This document shows positions 31,792 to 41,234 of a stretch of 64,000 bases of DNA, piece after piece. The position numbers and the translations under genes were made by a program. Positions within the stretch are counted from its first letter, which is position 1. Each line of letters opens with the position of its first letter. The DNA lies in NCBI GenBank assembly GCA_018780265.1, contig JADMJV010000068.1, positions 176,596 through 240,595 on the forward strand, written 5' to 3'. The notes under the pieces are model-generated. The model saw nothing but the letters and a program-made list of their open reading frames with translations. It had not been told where the DNA came from and ran no database searches. The DNA comes from a bacterium (lineage in GTDB: Bacteria; Vulcanimicrobiota; Xenobia; Xenobiales; JADMJV01).

Positions 31792-32747
31792 GCGGGTTGA
31801 AGGCGTGATAACGCGAAATGCCCCAGCATTTCAGCCTTGCTGAGGTTGATTTTGGCGATACCTAGATGGCCAGGTTCAAATCGGTCTTCAATGGGCTCCT
31901 GCTTCAAAAAAACCGCTTTCCAGTGGGCCACGGCAGGCGTTGTGGCGGGCAGGGACTTCACAAAATCGTAATCCTCAAAGCCAACCTGTTGAAGAAAATG
32001 AAACAGATTCTGGACAAAGTTTTCATGGCTACCCTCGGGATAGGTGACGCGCTCCTTCATCGCCAAAATCTGCCCCTTTTCGAGATAGAAATCAAAGTAT
32101 TCCACCACATTGAGTCCGACCGCCCGGGCCAGGCCCAACGCGTTGAGCACCGACTTGGCTTGCTGCTTGTATTTGCTGACCCACTTGGAATTCTTCAATC
32201 CACGAGCCACAGACCGCTTTTCGGGGCACCATAGGGCATAAGTAATCGACAGCGAGGGCGGGTAAAACACGATGTGGGGAGTTTGGGTGTCGACAAACTC
32301 CAGGTTGTACAGAGAATTGTGGTAATAGCGGGCAGGCTTCAAATCGGTCAATTGGGTGCGCTTGTCGATGCGAAAGTCCGACTCAAACAGAATAGAATCG
32401 TACCCGGGCCCCAGCGGACTGACGCTGGTCAGGAGCAAATTCCCGTGATGATGGATGCTCTGATGACTGGTCTCGGTGCAGCGGTCTGGAAGCGGCAACC
32501 AACCGTGCATGATGAACTCAAATTCAGAGTTTTTGTCGATACTCATGGCCAGTACAGGATTGATGCGAGTCCGTTCCAAGTAGCCGGGAGTTGCCAGATT
32601 TTGACAAATAATAGCCGGCAACACTTTGGGGTCCCGGGCCATCTCCCTCAAAAGGGGAGCACAGGCTCGATGGGCCGCGCGCCGATCTGCCTGGGCAAAG
32701 TGCTGGCGCAGTGACCCCAGGTATTTTTGCAGAATTTGCTGCGACAT
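31788..32747 (-). CDS. Hypothetical protein with a histidine-rich motif
   Basis: 319 residues, not recognised. A His-rich segment TSHQSIHHHGNLLLTSVSPL (about 94-113) sits in a beta-rich region, hinting at a metal site of cupin type, but no complete cupin pattern is visible. The C-terminal half is helical with FEPGHLGIAKINLSKAEML. No signal peptide. It lies 8 bp after the FkbM methyltransferase on the same strand, probably in one operon, so a small-molecule or sugar modification is possible. Family assignment is open. Confidence 0.6.
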   Translation of the reverse strand: MSQQILQKYLGSLRQHFAQADRRAAHRACAPLLREMARDPKVLPAIICQNLATPGYLERTRINPVLAMSIDKNSEFEFIMHGWLPLPDRCTETSHQSIHHHGNLLLTSVSPLGPGYDSILFESDFRIDKRTQLTDLKPARYYHNSLYNLEFVDTQTPHIVFYPPSLSITYALWCPEKRSVARGLKNSKWVSKYKQQAKSVLNALGLARAVGLNVVEYFDFYLEKGQILAMKERVTYPEGSHENFVQNLFHFLQQVGFEDYDFVKSLPATTPAVAHWKAVFLKQEPIEDRFEPGHLGIAKINLSKAEMLGHFALSRLQPA

Positions 32748-32755
32748 AAATTTCC

Positions 32756-33595
32756 TTACCTCTCGGTGATTTGTGCGTGGCGGGCCTGATGTTCGGGGGT
32801 CAACATCAGGTAGTTGGCCTCCACGAAGCTGGATTCTCTATATCGAAGTAGTTTCCGCCGATGTGCATCGTAGCGAAAAAACTCGTAGCCCAGGTCGCCC
32901 CAAAAATCCCTCATAGACTTTTCGGGGATGGCAAAGCCCCGCAGAAAGAAAGGATTGATCTCCAGCATCACGATGGGCTTGCAGCGCTCCAAGGTTTGCC
33001 GCATGCCTTGCAACGCGAATAGTTCGGCGCCTTCGATGTCCATCTTCACGAAGGTCACACGCTTCAGGTCCGGCAAGAAGTCGTCAATAGCCACGATCTT
33101 ACAGACATACTCTCTGGATTGCTGAAACTGGTAGTGGTGCTGCTTGCCCTCCAGGTCGTTATTGCGTTGCGCAATGTGAGATTGACCGCCGCTGATACCC
33201 CCAAAATCGGCCAGAGGGACCCGGAAGGTTTCGCTTCCATTTTGACAGCCCACTCCCACAGGGTGCAACTGCACGTTCTTCATTCCATAATGGCCCACAA
33301 TGCGTTGACAGACCCTGAAGGTAAACGGAATGGGTTCAAAGGCGAAGACGGTCCCCTGCGGGCACAGTTGAGCCAATCTGTGGGTATGGTAGGCGTAGTT
33401 GGCCCCGATATCGAGCACTTCATCGGCTGCTCCCACGAACTGCGGGAACAACTCCATCTCGGCTTCTTCGACAAGCCTTCCCTGGATGTCTTTCACTTTT
33501 CCAAGAAACTGGAAGTATTCATAGCCTGACTCGCCCAGGAATTTGAACAAAATGGGCTTGAGCACGGAGCGAAAAAGAGACTTGACAGAGGCCAT
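32756..33595 (-). CDS. FkbM family methyltransferase
   Basis: 279 residues. SAM-binding motif VLDIGANYAYHTHRLA, then FAFEPIPFTF, and the FkbM signature TFVKMDIEGAELFALQGM with VMLEINPFF. FkbM-type enzymes O-methylate sugars or polyketides; in polysaccharide loci they decorate glycans. ATG 33595 has AAGGAGA upstream, preferable to the longer frame to 33649. It overlaps no gene on this strand except the tail of the next methyltransferase's longer frame. Confidence 0.88.
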   Translation of the reverse strand: MASVKSLFRSVLKPILFKFLGESGYEYFQFLGKVKDIQGRLVEEAEMELFPQFVGAADEVLDIGANYAYHTHRLAQLCPQGTVFAFEPIPFTFRVCQRIVGHYGMKNVQLHPVGVGCQNGSETFRVPLADFGGISGGQSHIAQRNNDLEGKQHHYQFQQSREYVCKIVAIDDFLPDLKRVTFVKMDIEGAELFALQGMRQTLERCKPIVMLEINPFFLRGFAIPEKSMRDFWGDLGYEFFRYDAHRRKLLRYRESSFVEANYLMLTPEHQARHAQITER

Positions 33596-33627
33596 TCGCC
33601 TCTCCTTCCCTCTGATCGCCAGGCATC

Positions 33628-34545
33628 CTACCCTGGACGGGCCAGCCACACGGTTAACTGCATTCCTGTGTTAGTCGCGGCCATGCACCGTCGCAACAAA
33701 CGATGCAAGAAGCGAGGCAAATGAAAAACTTCACAAACTTGCCTGTCTACCTCCAAAACCGTCAGGCCCAATCGTCCGGCCGCTTTCTCAAACGAAAGCG
33801 GCGAGAATTCGTAGAGGTGAAAAGGAGGGTGCATCGGACTGAGGTGGGTGACCCATCGGGTCCCCAGCAAGCGGTAATAACCATTGACAATGCGGGCCAC
33901 CAACCAGTTGGACGAAGGAACCTCAAGGTGGATGATCCCGCCGGCCTTCAACCAACCGGCTGCTTTGCCCAGGGCTGCGGCCGGCCGGGGCAGATGCTCC
34001 AAGACCGCCCCAAAGGTGATGAAGTCGAAATGGTTTTCGGGAAAGACCGCTTCTTCGATGGAGGTCAACTGCAAGCGTGCCGGGTCGATGCCCATGCGCC
34101 GGGTAGCCATCTGGTGAAACTGGGACCCGGGCTCGATTCCCCAGACGTCAAATCCGGCCTGCTCCAAGGCCACCATGCCTTTGCCCACTCCCGCCCCAAT
34201 ATCCAGGGCCCTGCCCGTCAGACCTTGAGGCATTATCGAGCGGAGACGCTGGATCTGGGCGCAAAAGTAGTGCGGGTCAGGGGCAAAGTACTCTGCCGGC
34301 CAGTATTGCTCGGGATTCAAGTTGTAGTGGTCCTGTAGACTCAGTGGTTTGGGCAAAGGATCCGCGAAAATCAAGCCGCACGACCTGCACTGGCAAACCG
34401 TAACGGCAACTCCACGCTGCTGCTGGGGGAGGCGCCCCTGACTGCGGTTGAGGCGAACGCCCAGCACTCGACTGTCCTCGACGGGCGCCTGGCACATATC
34501 GCAAGCCAGGCACGATTCAAATTCATAGACGCATCGGTTACTCAC
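33628..34545 (-). CDS. Class I SAM methyltransferase with N-terminal zinc-ribbon-like segment
   Basis: 305 residues. The N-terminus carries Cys pairs (CLACDMCQAP and CQCRSCG) that look like a zinc ribbon. A methyltransferase domain follows: ALDIGAGVGKGMVALEQAGFDVWGIEP, DFITFGAVLEHLPRP, and a C-terminal helical region. This layout matches the Methyltransf_23 or C-methyltransferase group in polysaccharide loci, which methylate sugar nucleotides. It is the first gene of a three-gene reverse operon (33 bp to FkbM). Exact substrate is unknown. Confidence 0.85.
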   Translation of the reverse strand: MSNRCVYEFESCLACDMCQAPVEDSRVLGVRLNRSQGRLPQQQRGVAVTVCQCRSCGLIFADPLPKPLSLQDHYNLNPEQYWPAEYFAPDPHYFCAQIQRLRSIMPQGLTGRALDIGAGVGKGMVALEQAGFDVWGIEPGSQFHQMATRRMGIDPARLQLTSIEEAVFPENHFDFITFGAVLEHLPRPAAALGKAAGWLKAGGIIHLEVPSSNWLVARIVNGYYRLLGTRWVTHLSPMHPPFHLYEFSPLSFEKAAGRLGLTVLEVDRQVCEVFHLPRFLHRLLRRCMAATNTGMQLTVWLARPG

Positions 34546-34562
34546 GGTGGCGCTGAGTTCTC

Positions 34563-34585
34563 AGCCAGGGCCCCTTATCCTGGCT
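34563..34585. promoter_or_regulatory. Inverted repeat in a divergent intergenic region
   Basis: agccagg (34563-34569) and cctggct (34579-34585), a perfect 7-bp repeat with a 9-nt loop, lies between a reverse methyltransferase operon and a forward glycosyltransferase. Candidate operator or RNA hairpin; no terminal T-run on either side. Confidence 0.3.
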
Positions 34586-34630
34586 TGACCTGGAGGGCAA
34601 TCTCGGCCGGACGTGCAAACGGGTTCGGTG

Positions 34631-36535
34631 ATGAAGTCCCTGTTGGAGAGAATCAGGCCTTACTCTTCGAGTTTCTTGGGTCTAGACCAATCACGATCGT
34701 TCCTATCGGACGTGTTGGTGGTCCCTCCCGATCAGGCGGTGGATGAGGCAATGACTCGACTGAATAGCTTGCTGCAGGGTGGCAAGAAGGTGGCCCTGAT
34801 AGGCTATGGTGTGACTACGGCGGCCTTTGAGCGGCGCTGGCAATTGCCGGACGAACTGTTGCGCATCGATCTGGGAGCCTTTTCCAACCCTTCCAATATC
34901 GACGCATCCCGGCAAATTCGCCGAGGCATCCACACCTGGCTGGAGCATCTCCTGCCGGGTTTGAGCCGAGAACTGTACGGTTCGGCCTGTCAGCGTCTCT
35001 TTCAAAAGGCCATCGAGGCCCAACTCTTTCGCCAGGACCTGATGAAATTCGCCGGTAAGGCTAAAGTTCACGTGGTTGGATCGTTTTGGCCCTGGGGCCT
35101 GACCTGGGGCGCCGCGGCAACAAAGGCGCCCGGCTGGCGTGTCCGCCTGAGTTTAGAAATTGGCGCTGGACTGCTGATCGTGGGCTGGCGCATGCTGAGT
35201 CATCATTGGGCTCGGCGTTCGCTTGTCGCTCGATTGGAGTGTGGACGAAAGAAGCCTGACCAGGCTCATCCCCACCACTGGTTTCTGCTTCACAATGAGT
35301 GGTACAGGCTCAATTCCCATCTGGTTCGAGAGTTAGCCCTTCCCAAGTTGAGAGCCGGTCTGCCCATAGGAGTGCTGCTGTGCGGGGATCTCGTGCCCGG
35401 GGCCCGCCAAGAGTCGGACCTGAAAGTTGCCGGAAGCGAGCTTTTTAGCGGCATCGGAGAACTGAAACAGGAGGGGAATCGATTGGTGCTGGAACAAGTC
35501 GCCTGGCCGGAAACTCTGCCCTCCCTGGCCGCTTGCTACGCCCTTACCTGTGCGGCAACCGTGCGAGCGGGATGGCGAGCGCTGTGTTCGTCTGGCTGGA
35601 GAAGTGACTCACTGCCCCTTGACCTGTCTTCGATGAGCCATGAACTGGCCAAGCTGTTGACCATCGACGTGGCCCGGGCTCTAGGCGCCAGGCAGCGGGC
35701 CCGGAGCCTGCCATTGCCCCAGGGGGCGGTGATTTTTTCGTCGGGCAGTTCCAGCGGCGGAGCCTGCGCGGCCGATCTCTATTATCAAAGTCAAGGCCAC
35801 GCCACCGTCGAATTTTTTCACGGGGCCGGAGCGGAAGATTGGATCGGCGCCGCCGAGAGCCCCTCGCGCCGGCGCGCCGTGTGGACCCAAGTAGACGCCC
35901 GCTCGCTGCAAGCTCTGGGACAGGATTCTCGAGCGGGAGGGATGCCCTGGTCCATCCAGACGCCAGCTCAGAGCCCGAAAGCCGGCCCACGCCGGTTGCT
36001 TTTAGCCACCAACTACCTGCACCGCGACTATCAGGATCGGGGCTTCTTCCCTTATGAGTATTTCGCTCATGAATTGCTCGACCTGAGTATCCATCTCGAC
36101 CCTGCGCAGTTTCAGATCCGTTGGCGAATGCATCCGGCCGAGACCAGTCGGGCTCGGAGTCTGGCCCAAAACCGAAAAGACTTCAGGATGATGCTCTCCC
36201 AAACCACTCTGCAGGAAGACCTGAGTTGGTGCGATGCGGTGATCTCCACCATGTCATCGGTGGCGGTGGAGGCCTTGGCCTACCATGTGCCGGTGTTTTT
36301 GCACGTATTGCCCCGATTTGCGGCCACCGCCTACGCTCAGGCCTTTGGAGTGGAGCGCCGTTTTTTTTCTGCATCGGAGGGTGCCCAGAAGATTCTGGCC
36401 TGTTTCTCCTCAGGCTCGATTCCGTCGGATGAACCCGAGAAAAGTGCCCGCCACCAGTTTTTCGGTCCCGGAGCTCGTCCAGCAGACTTCGAGAGCATTC
36501 TTCGCTGGGCGGAAAGCGAATCCCATGAAGTGTGA
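34631..36535 (+). CDS. GT-B-type polysaccharide glycosyltransferase
   Basis: 634 residues. The C-terminal third has the GT-B donor-site pattern WCDAVISTMSSVAVEALAYH followed by VPVFLHVLPR, similar to capsule, polysialic or teichoic-type transferases. VIFSSGSSSGGACAADLYY and FFHGAG lie before it. The N-terminal half is not recognised. ATG 34631 is the plausible start (GTG 34613 also possible). It immediately precedes the pseudaminic acid operon, overlapping pseH by 11 nt, so it may transfer a nonulosonic acid; that is inferred from context only. Confidence 0.6.
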   Translation: MKSLLERIRPYSSSFLGLDQSRSFLSDVLVVPPDQAVDEAMTRLNSLLQGGKKVALIGYGVTTAAFERRWQLPDELLRIDLGAFSNPSNIDASRQIRRGIHTWLEHLLPGLSRELYGSACQRLFQKAIEAQLFRQDLMKFAGKAKVHVVGSFWPWGLTWGAAATKAPGWRVRLSLEIGAGLLIVGWRMLSHHWARRSLVARLECGRKKPDQAHPHHWFLLHNEWYRLNSHLVRELALPKLRAGLPIGVLLCGDLVPGARQESDLKVAGSELFSGIGELKQEGNRLVLEQVAWPETLPSLAACYALTCAATVRAGWRALCSSGWRSDSLPLDLSSMSHELAKLLTIDVARALGARQRARSLPLPQGAVIFSSGSSSGGACAADLYYQSQGHATVEFFHGAGAEDWIGAAESPSRRRAVWTQVDARSLQALGQDSRAGGMPWSIQTPAQSPKAGPRRLLLATNYLHRDYQDRGFFPYEYFAHELLDLSIHLDPAQFQIRWRMHPAETSRARSLAQNRKDFRMMLSQTTLQEDLSWCDAVISTMSSVAVEALAYHVPVFLHVLPRFAATAYAQAFGVERRFFSASEGAQKILACFSSGSIPSDEPEKSARHQFFGPGARPADFESILRWAESESHEV

Positions 36536-36995
36536 AGTTAGCCTGCGGGAAGTCCTTGAAAGTGACGCCGCGATGCTGTTCGAGTGGGCCAACGACCCCT
36601 TGACCCGCAAGAACTCCTTTTCGTCCCAAGCGATCACTCTGCCAGAGCATCTGGCCTGGTTGGAGGCCCGGCTCGCTTCCCCCCAAGATTGGCTCTACTT
36701 GCTGTGTCAAGGGACCGAGCCGGTGGCGCTGATTCGTTTCCAAGGGACTCCGCCCAAACTGGAATTGAGCTATCAGGTGGCCCCCCTCTGGCGCGGTCAG
36801 GGATTGGCGCGACAGGTGCTGCAAGCCGGCCTGACCAGATTGCGTCTGCATCTGCAGGGACCGCTCTCGATCACGGGCCTGGTCAAACCGGAAAATCTCT
36901 CCTCGCAGCGCAGTTTTGAGCGACTGGGCTTTACAAGCCGCCAGCAACTCCATCAGGGCCAGACCGTGCTGGCCTTCCATTTGGAGATGGATTGA
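36525..36995 (+). CDS. pseH: GNAT N-acetyltransferase, PseH-like
   Basis: 156 residues. Standard GNAT fold with LSYQVAPLWRGQGLARQVLQ (acetyl-CoA loop) and FERLGF near the C-terminus; the N-terminal FEWANDPLTRKNSF matches PseH. PseH acetylates the 4-amino group of UDP-4-amino-4,6-dideoxy-beta-L-AltNAc in pseudaminic acid synthesis. The ATG at 36525 overlaps the previous gene by 11 nt, and the next gene starts within its stop. Position in a pseH-G-I-B-C operon supports the function. Confidence 0.85.
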   Translation: MKCEVSLREVLESDAAMLFEWANDPLTRKNSFSSQAITLPEHLAWLEARLASPQDWLYLLCQGTEPVALIRFQGTPPKLELSYQVAPLWRGQGLARQVLQAGLTRLRLHLQGPLSITGLVKPENLSSQRSFERLGFTSRQQLHQGQTVLAFHLEMD

Positions 36996-38002
36996 GGGTC
37001 CTGTTCCGGGTCGACGCCGGTTCAGCCCGGGGAGCCGGACATCTGATGCGCTGCCTGTCGCTGGCCTCTGTTTTGAGCGAACAGGGAGACCTGGTTGGCT
37101 TTTGTGCAAGAGACCTGAATGCTGGCTACCAGCCTCTGATAGCTCAATGTGCCCAATTTTACTGGCCACTGAGTAGTCCAGACGACGCCCTGGCCACTTG
37201 CCAGGTGGCCCGAGAATTTGAAGCCGATTGGGTGGTGGTCGACCACTATGAGCTGGGCTGGGATTGGGAGGCCCAGGTGAAGGCCACTTCGGTGCGGCTC
37301 ATGGCTCTCGATGACCTTCCCGGGAGAATGCATCAGGTAGATTTACTACTCGACCAAAACTGGCTGGAGTCTGCCCATGCCTACTCCCGATCCGCTCCCG
37401 GGGCCACCTACCTGTTGGGTCCCCGCTACGCGCTACTGCGAAGACAGTTTCGCGAAGTTCAGCCCCCCACTCGAACGGGCGAGGTGCGGCGGGTGCTGGT
37501 CTCTTTTGGCGGGTCCGATCCCTCCAATCAAACCGAGAAAGCCCTCCGGGCTCTACAGTCCGAAAATCTGGAACGGATCGAGGTTGTGGTGGGACGAGCC
37601 TGTGCCCACCGCCATCGCCTGGAACAGTTGTGCCGTGACCAGCCTCGGGTTGGCTTCCACGTGCAGCTCGAATCCATGGCTCAGATGATGGCCTCGGTCG
37701 ACTTCTGCATCGGTTCGCCTGGTTCCACAACCTGGGAGCGTTGCCGCCTTGGACTGCCAGGTCTGGTCATTGTCCAGGCCGAAAATCAACTGGCCGTCGC
37801 CGAGTGCGCCGAGAAACTGGGGGTTCAGCGCAGCCTGGGTTGGGATGCCACCGTGTCGAGTGATGCCCTGCGCCACGCATTTCGCCATCTGTGCCAGTTT
37901 CCCCAGGAACTCCAGGCCATGTCACGTAAGGGCATGTCGGTCGTGGATGGACTCGGGGCCGAGCGAGTGGCCCTCCGTCTGCGCCAATGGAACGGAAAGT
38001 GA
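36992..38002 (+). CDS. pseG: UDP-2,4-diacetamido-2,4,6-trideoxy-beta-L-altropyranose hydrolase
   Basis: 336 residues of GT-B-like fold. N-terminal RVDAGSARGAGHLMRCLSLA contains the catalytic-region GxGHxxR motif; VSFGGSDPSN and CIGSPGSTTWERCRLGLP belong to the C-domain. PseG removes UDP to release 6-deoxy-AltdiNAc. The start is TTG 36992, overlapping the pseH stop as TTGA, a sign of translational coupling. It is followed 16 bp later by pseI. Confidence 0.92.
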   Translation: MRVLFRVDAGSARGAGHLMRCLSLASVLSEQGDLVGFCARDLNAGYQPLIAQCAQFYWPLSSPDDALATCQVAREFEADWVVVDHYELGWDWEAQVKATSVRLMALDDLPGRMHQVDLLLDQNWLESAHAYSRSAPGATYLLGPRYALLRRQFREVQPPTRTGEVRRVLVSFGGSDPSNQTEKALRALQSENLERIEVVVGRACAHRHRLEQLCRDQPRVGFHVQLESMAQMMASVDFCIGSPGSTTWERCRLGLPGLVIVQAENQLAVAECAEKLGVQRSLGWDATVSSDALRHAFRHLCQFPQELQAMSRKGMSVVDGLGAERVALRLRQWNGK

Positions 38003-38018
38003 GCGTTCTCCTCGCCTC

Positions 38019-39059
38019 GTGCACACAGGTCAACTAGCCATCGGCGCTTCCCATCCCCCTTTTGTCATCGCAGAAATGTCGGGCAACCACAACCAGTCCC
38101 TGGAGAGGGCCCTGCAACTGGTCGAGGCCGCCGCGCAGTGCGGGGCCCACGCTCTTAAGCTGCAGACTTACACCGCCGAAACGATCACCCTGGACGTTGA
38201 GGGCGGTGCTTTCAAGATCGATGATCCGTCCAGTCCGTGGCACGGTCAAACCCTGCATCAACTCTATCGGCAGGCCTGCACGCCATGGGAATGGCACGAA
38301 GCGATTTTTCGACGCGGACGTCAGTTGGGACTGGTGGTCTTCAGTAGCCCTTTTGATGAGAGCGCGGTGGATTTTCTCGAAAGTCTTGATTGCCCTTGCT
38401 ACAAGATTGCCTCCTTTGAGAATGTCCACTTGCCACTGATTCGCAAGGCATCCTCGACAGGGAAACCGTTGATTCTGTCGACGGGCCTGGCGCATGTGGG
38501 CGAACTCCAAGAAGCCGTCCAGGTGGCGCGTTCTGCAGGGTGTCAAAACTTGACCTTGCTCAAATGCACCAGCGCCTATCCAGCTCAACCCTCCGATTTG
38601 AACCTGCGCACCATTCCCCACATGCGCGACCTCTTCGGGGTTGAGGTCGGCCTTTCCGATCACACTTTGGGCCATTCAGCCGCCCTGGCGGCGGTGGCCC
38701 TGGGCGCCACCGTGATCGAAAAACACCTCACCCTTCGACGCTCGGACGGGGGGGTTGATTCCACCTTTTCCTTGGAGCCCCATGAAATGGCCGAACTTGT
38801 CCAGGCCAGCCACTCTGTCTGGGAGGGCATGGGCGGCGTATTTTATGGACCGACCGCAAGAGAAATCAATTCCTTGCAGTTTCGTCGATCTCTCTACATC
38901 TCGGCTGATTTGCGCGCCGGTCAAACTCTGGACGCAAGCAACGTGCGCGTGGTCCGACCCGGATTGGGTTTGCACCCTCGCTATCTCGACACCGTGCTGG
39001 GCCGCAAGGTAACTCGCGACGTCAGCAAAGGGACTCCTGTCCAATGGGACATTTTGTGA
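38019..39059 (+). CDS. pseI: Pseudaminic acid synthase
   Basis: 346 residues of the NeuB/PseI family, a TIM-barrel plus a C-terminal SAF/antifreeze-like domain. FVIAEMSGNHNQSLERA is the PseI-type start, then KLQTYTAETIT, SSPFDESAVDFLE, YKIASFE, STGLAHVGE and EKHLTLRRSDGGVDS. The C-terminus has FRRSLYISADLRAGQTL and VRPGLGLHPRYLD. It condenses 6-deoxy-AltdiNAc with phosphoenolpyruvate. The start is GTG 38019; a longer frame to 37749 runs over pseG in another frame and is false. Confidence 0.93.
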   Translation: MHTGQLAIGASHPPFVIAEMSGNHNQSLERALQLVEAAAQCGAHALKLQTYTAETITLDVEGGAFKIDDPSSPWHGQTLHQLYRQACTPWEWHEAIFRRGRQLGLVVFSSPFDESAVDFLESLDCPCYKIASFENVHLPLIRKASSTGKPLILSTGLAHVGELQEAVQVARSAGCQNLTLLKCTSAYPAQPSDLNLRTIPHMRDLFGVEVGLSDHTLGHSAALAAVALGATVIEKHLTLRRSDGGVDSTFSLEPHEMAELVQASHSVWEGMGGVFYGPTAREINSLQFRRSLYISADLRAGQTLDASNVRVVRPGLGLHPRYLDTVLGRKVTRDVSKGTPVQWDIL

Positions 39060-39068
39060 GGCAAGACG

Positions 39069-40082
39069 ATGTTAAATGATAAGTCTGTGCTGGTTACCGG
39101 GGCCACCGGTTCCTTTGGCCAGAAGCTCATCCGCACTATCCTGGAGCGCTACCCGGAGGTGCGCAAACTGATTATTTTCTCGCGCGATGAGCTAAAGCAG
39201 TTCGAAATGCAGCAAGATCTGTCGGTAGCCAGGTATCCCTGCCTGCGCTACTTCTTGGGCGACATTCGCGATGAAGCCCGCCTGCGGCGGGCTTTTGAAG
39301 GCGTAGACTACGTGGTTCATGCCGCTGCACTCAAGCAGGTCCCGGCGGCCGAATACAACCCCATGGAATTTATCAAGACAAACGTGTTGGGCGCTGAAAA
39401 TCTGATCAACGCAGCCCTGGCCTGTGGCGTAAAAAGGGTGGTGGCCTTGTCTACCGACAAAGCCGCCGCTCCCATAAACCTTTATGGCGCCACCAAGCTC
39501 TGCTCGGATAAGCTTTTCGTCAGCTCCAACAACTCGCGTGGAGCCCATGATATCCGCTACTCGGTGGTTCGCTACGGCAACGTATTGGGTTCACGTGGTT
39601 CGGTTATTCCTTTCTTTCTGGCGCGGCGCAAGAGTGGTCGACTGCCCATCACCGACCGCGAAATGACCCGCTTCAATATCACACTTCAGGAAGGCGTCGA
39701 CCTGGTGTTGCTGGCCCTGGAAAAGGCCGAAGGGGGAGAGATCTACGTGCCTCGCATTCCTTCTTACCGGATTTTGGACGTGGCCGAGGCGGTGGCGCCC
39801 AACTGTGAATTGGACTTCGTGGGCATTCGTCCGGGCGAAAAGATCCACGAAGATTTGATCACAGAATCGGATGCGGTCACTACCCTCGAGTATGCCAATC
39901 ACTTTATCCTGGCTCCCCAGTCGGAGAATTTCAACATTCCGGCCTATGCTCAAGGCACCGGCGGTCGACTGGTTGCACGCGGATTCAAGTACAATTCTGG
40001 CAGCAACTCGCAATGGCTGAGCGTGGAGGAATTGCGCCAACAGATCCAACTGCATCTAGACCCCGATTTTGAGCCCGCCTAA
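39069..40082 (+). CDS. pseB: UDP-N-acetylglucosamine 4,6-dehydratase (inverting)
   Basis: 337 residues. SDR motif TGATGSFGQ, ending in a C-terminal substrate region. The first-step signature FSRDELKQFEMQ and STDKAAAPINLYGATK (catalytic YxxxK variant) match PseB/FlaA1, which makes UDP-4-keto-6-deoxy-L-AltNAc from UDP-GlcNAc. It lies 9 bp after pseI and 3 bp before pseC in a six-gene operon. First enzyme of the pseudaminic route. Confidence 0.93.
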   Translation: MLNDKSVLVTGATGSFGQKLIRTILERYPEVRKLIIFSRDELKQFEMQQDLSVARYPCLRYFLGDIRDEARLRRAFEGVDYVVHAAALKQVPAAEYNPMEFIKTNVLGAENLINAALACGVKRVVALSTDKAAAPINLYGATKLCSDKLFVSSNNSRGAHDIRYSVVRYGNVLGSRGSVIPFFLARRKSGRLPITDREMTRFNITLQEGVDLVLLALEKAEGGEIYVPRIPSYRILDVAEAVAPNCELDFVGIRPGEKIHEDLITESDAVTTLEYANHFILAPQSENFNIPAYAQGTGGRLVARGFKYNSGSNSQWLSVEELRQQIQLHLDPDFEPA

Positions 40083-40085
40083 AAC

Positions 40086-41234
40086 ATGCTGCCGATTCCC
40101 TATGGTCGCCAGGAGATCACGGCCGAAGACATCGAGGCGGTCACCCGCACCCTGCGCTCCGAATATTTGACTCAAGGTCCGGCCATTGCCACTCTTGAGC
40201 AACAGTTTGCCAGCTACCTGGGTAGTCGATTCGCGGTGGCCTGCAGCAACGGCACGGCCGCTCTGCATCTGGCCTGCCTGGCATTAGGGCTGCAGCCCGG
40301 GCAGCGGGTGATCACCTCACCCTTGACTTTTGCGGCCTCGGCCAACTGTGCACTCTATTGTGGGGCACAGGTTGACTTTGTGGATATCGATCCGAGCACC
40401 GGATTGATAGACTTGACCGCTCTAGAGAGCCAATTGAAGCGGCACCCCAAGGGCACCTTTGCGGGAGTCATTCCCGTTGACTACGCCGGCTACCCGGTCG
40501 ATCTGGCCCGGCTCCACGAACTATCCCGGGAGTATGGATTTTGGGTCCTGGAGGATGCATGTCACGCACCCGGGGGAGGCTATGCGGGGGGATTTCGCTG
40601 TGGCGATGGCCGATTTAGCCAGGCCTCCATCTTTTCGTTTCATCCGGTCAAACATATCGCCGCCGGCGAAGGCGGCATGATCACCACCAACTGCCCGAAA
40701 CTCTACGAAGACCTGAAAGCGTTGCGTACTCACGGCATAACCAAAGACCCGCAGCAGCTCCATTCAGCCTCGCCGGGAGGCTGGTATTACGAGATGCAGT
40801 CGCTGGGTTTCAACTATCGACTTACCGACATCCAGGCCGCCCTGGCTTCCTCCCAGTTGATCCGGGCCGAAGTCAATCTGCAACGCCGTCGGGAAATCGC
40901 GAGACGCTACGACGAGGCCCTGGCCCCGCCGGGTCTTGAGCTCATCGTGCCCGAGCCGGGCGTAGACCATGCCTACCACCTGTATGTGGTCCGCTTGAGC
41001 CAGCGCAAGGAGTTGTATGACTTTCTGCAAGCCCGTCAAATTTACGTGCAGGTGCACTACATCCCCATTCATTTGCATCCGTATTATCGGGACCTGGGTT
41101 GGAAGTGCGGGGATTTTCCCCAGGCCGAGCGCTTTTACGAGCAGTGCCTCAGTTTGCCCATGTATCCGACCCTGAGCCAGGCGCAGCAGAAATATGTGAT
41201 CGACTCCATCACGGAGTTTCTGGAGCGGTCTTGA
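40086..41234 (+). CDS. pseC: UDP-4-amino-4,6-dideoxy-N-acetyl-beta-L-altrosamine transaminase
   Basis: 382 residues of the DegT/DnrJ/EryC1/StrS aminotransferase family. IPYGRQEITAEDIEAV is the PseC-type N-terminus, EDACHAPGG the PLP-binding Asp region, and SFHPVKHIAAGEGGM the Schiff-base Lys. It aminates C4 of the PseB product using Glu and PLP. Its stop TGA overlaps the TTG start of the next gene. ATG 40086. Confidence 0.93.
   Translation: MLPIPYGRQEITAEDIEAVTRTLRSEYLTQGPAIATLEQQFASYLGSRFAVACSNGTAALHLACLALGLQPGQRVITSPLTFAASANCALYCGAQVDFVDIDPSTGLIDLTALESQLKRHPKGTFAGVIPVDYAGYPVDLARLHELSREYGFWVLEDACHAPGGGYAGGFRCGDGRFSQASIFSFHPVKHIAAGEGGMITTNCPKLYEDLKALRTHGITKDPQQLHSASPGGWYYEMQSLGFNYRLTDIQAALASSQLIRAEVNLQRRREIARRYDEALAPPGLELIVPEPGVDHAYHLYVVRLSQRKELYDFLQARQIYVQVHYIPIHLHPYYRDLGWKCGDFPQAERFYEQCLSLPMYPTLSQAQQKYVIDSITEFLERS

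Noticed and set aside
36183..37169. 328-residue reverse frame over pseH and flanks
   Set aside because: Antisense of three well-supported genes, with typical shadow composition.
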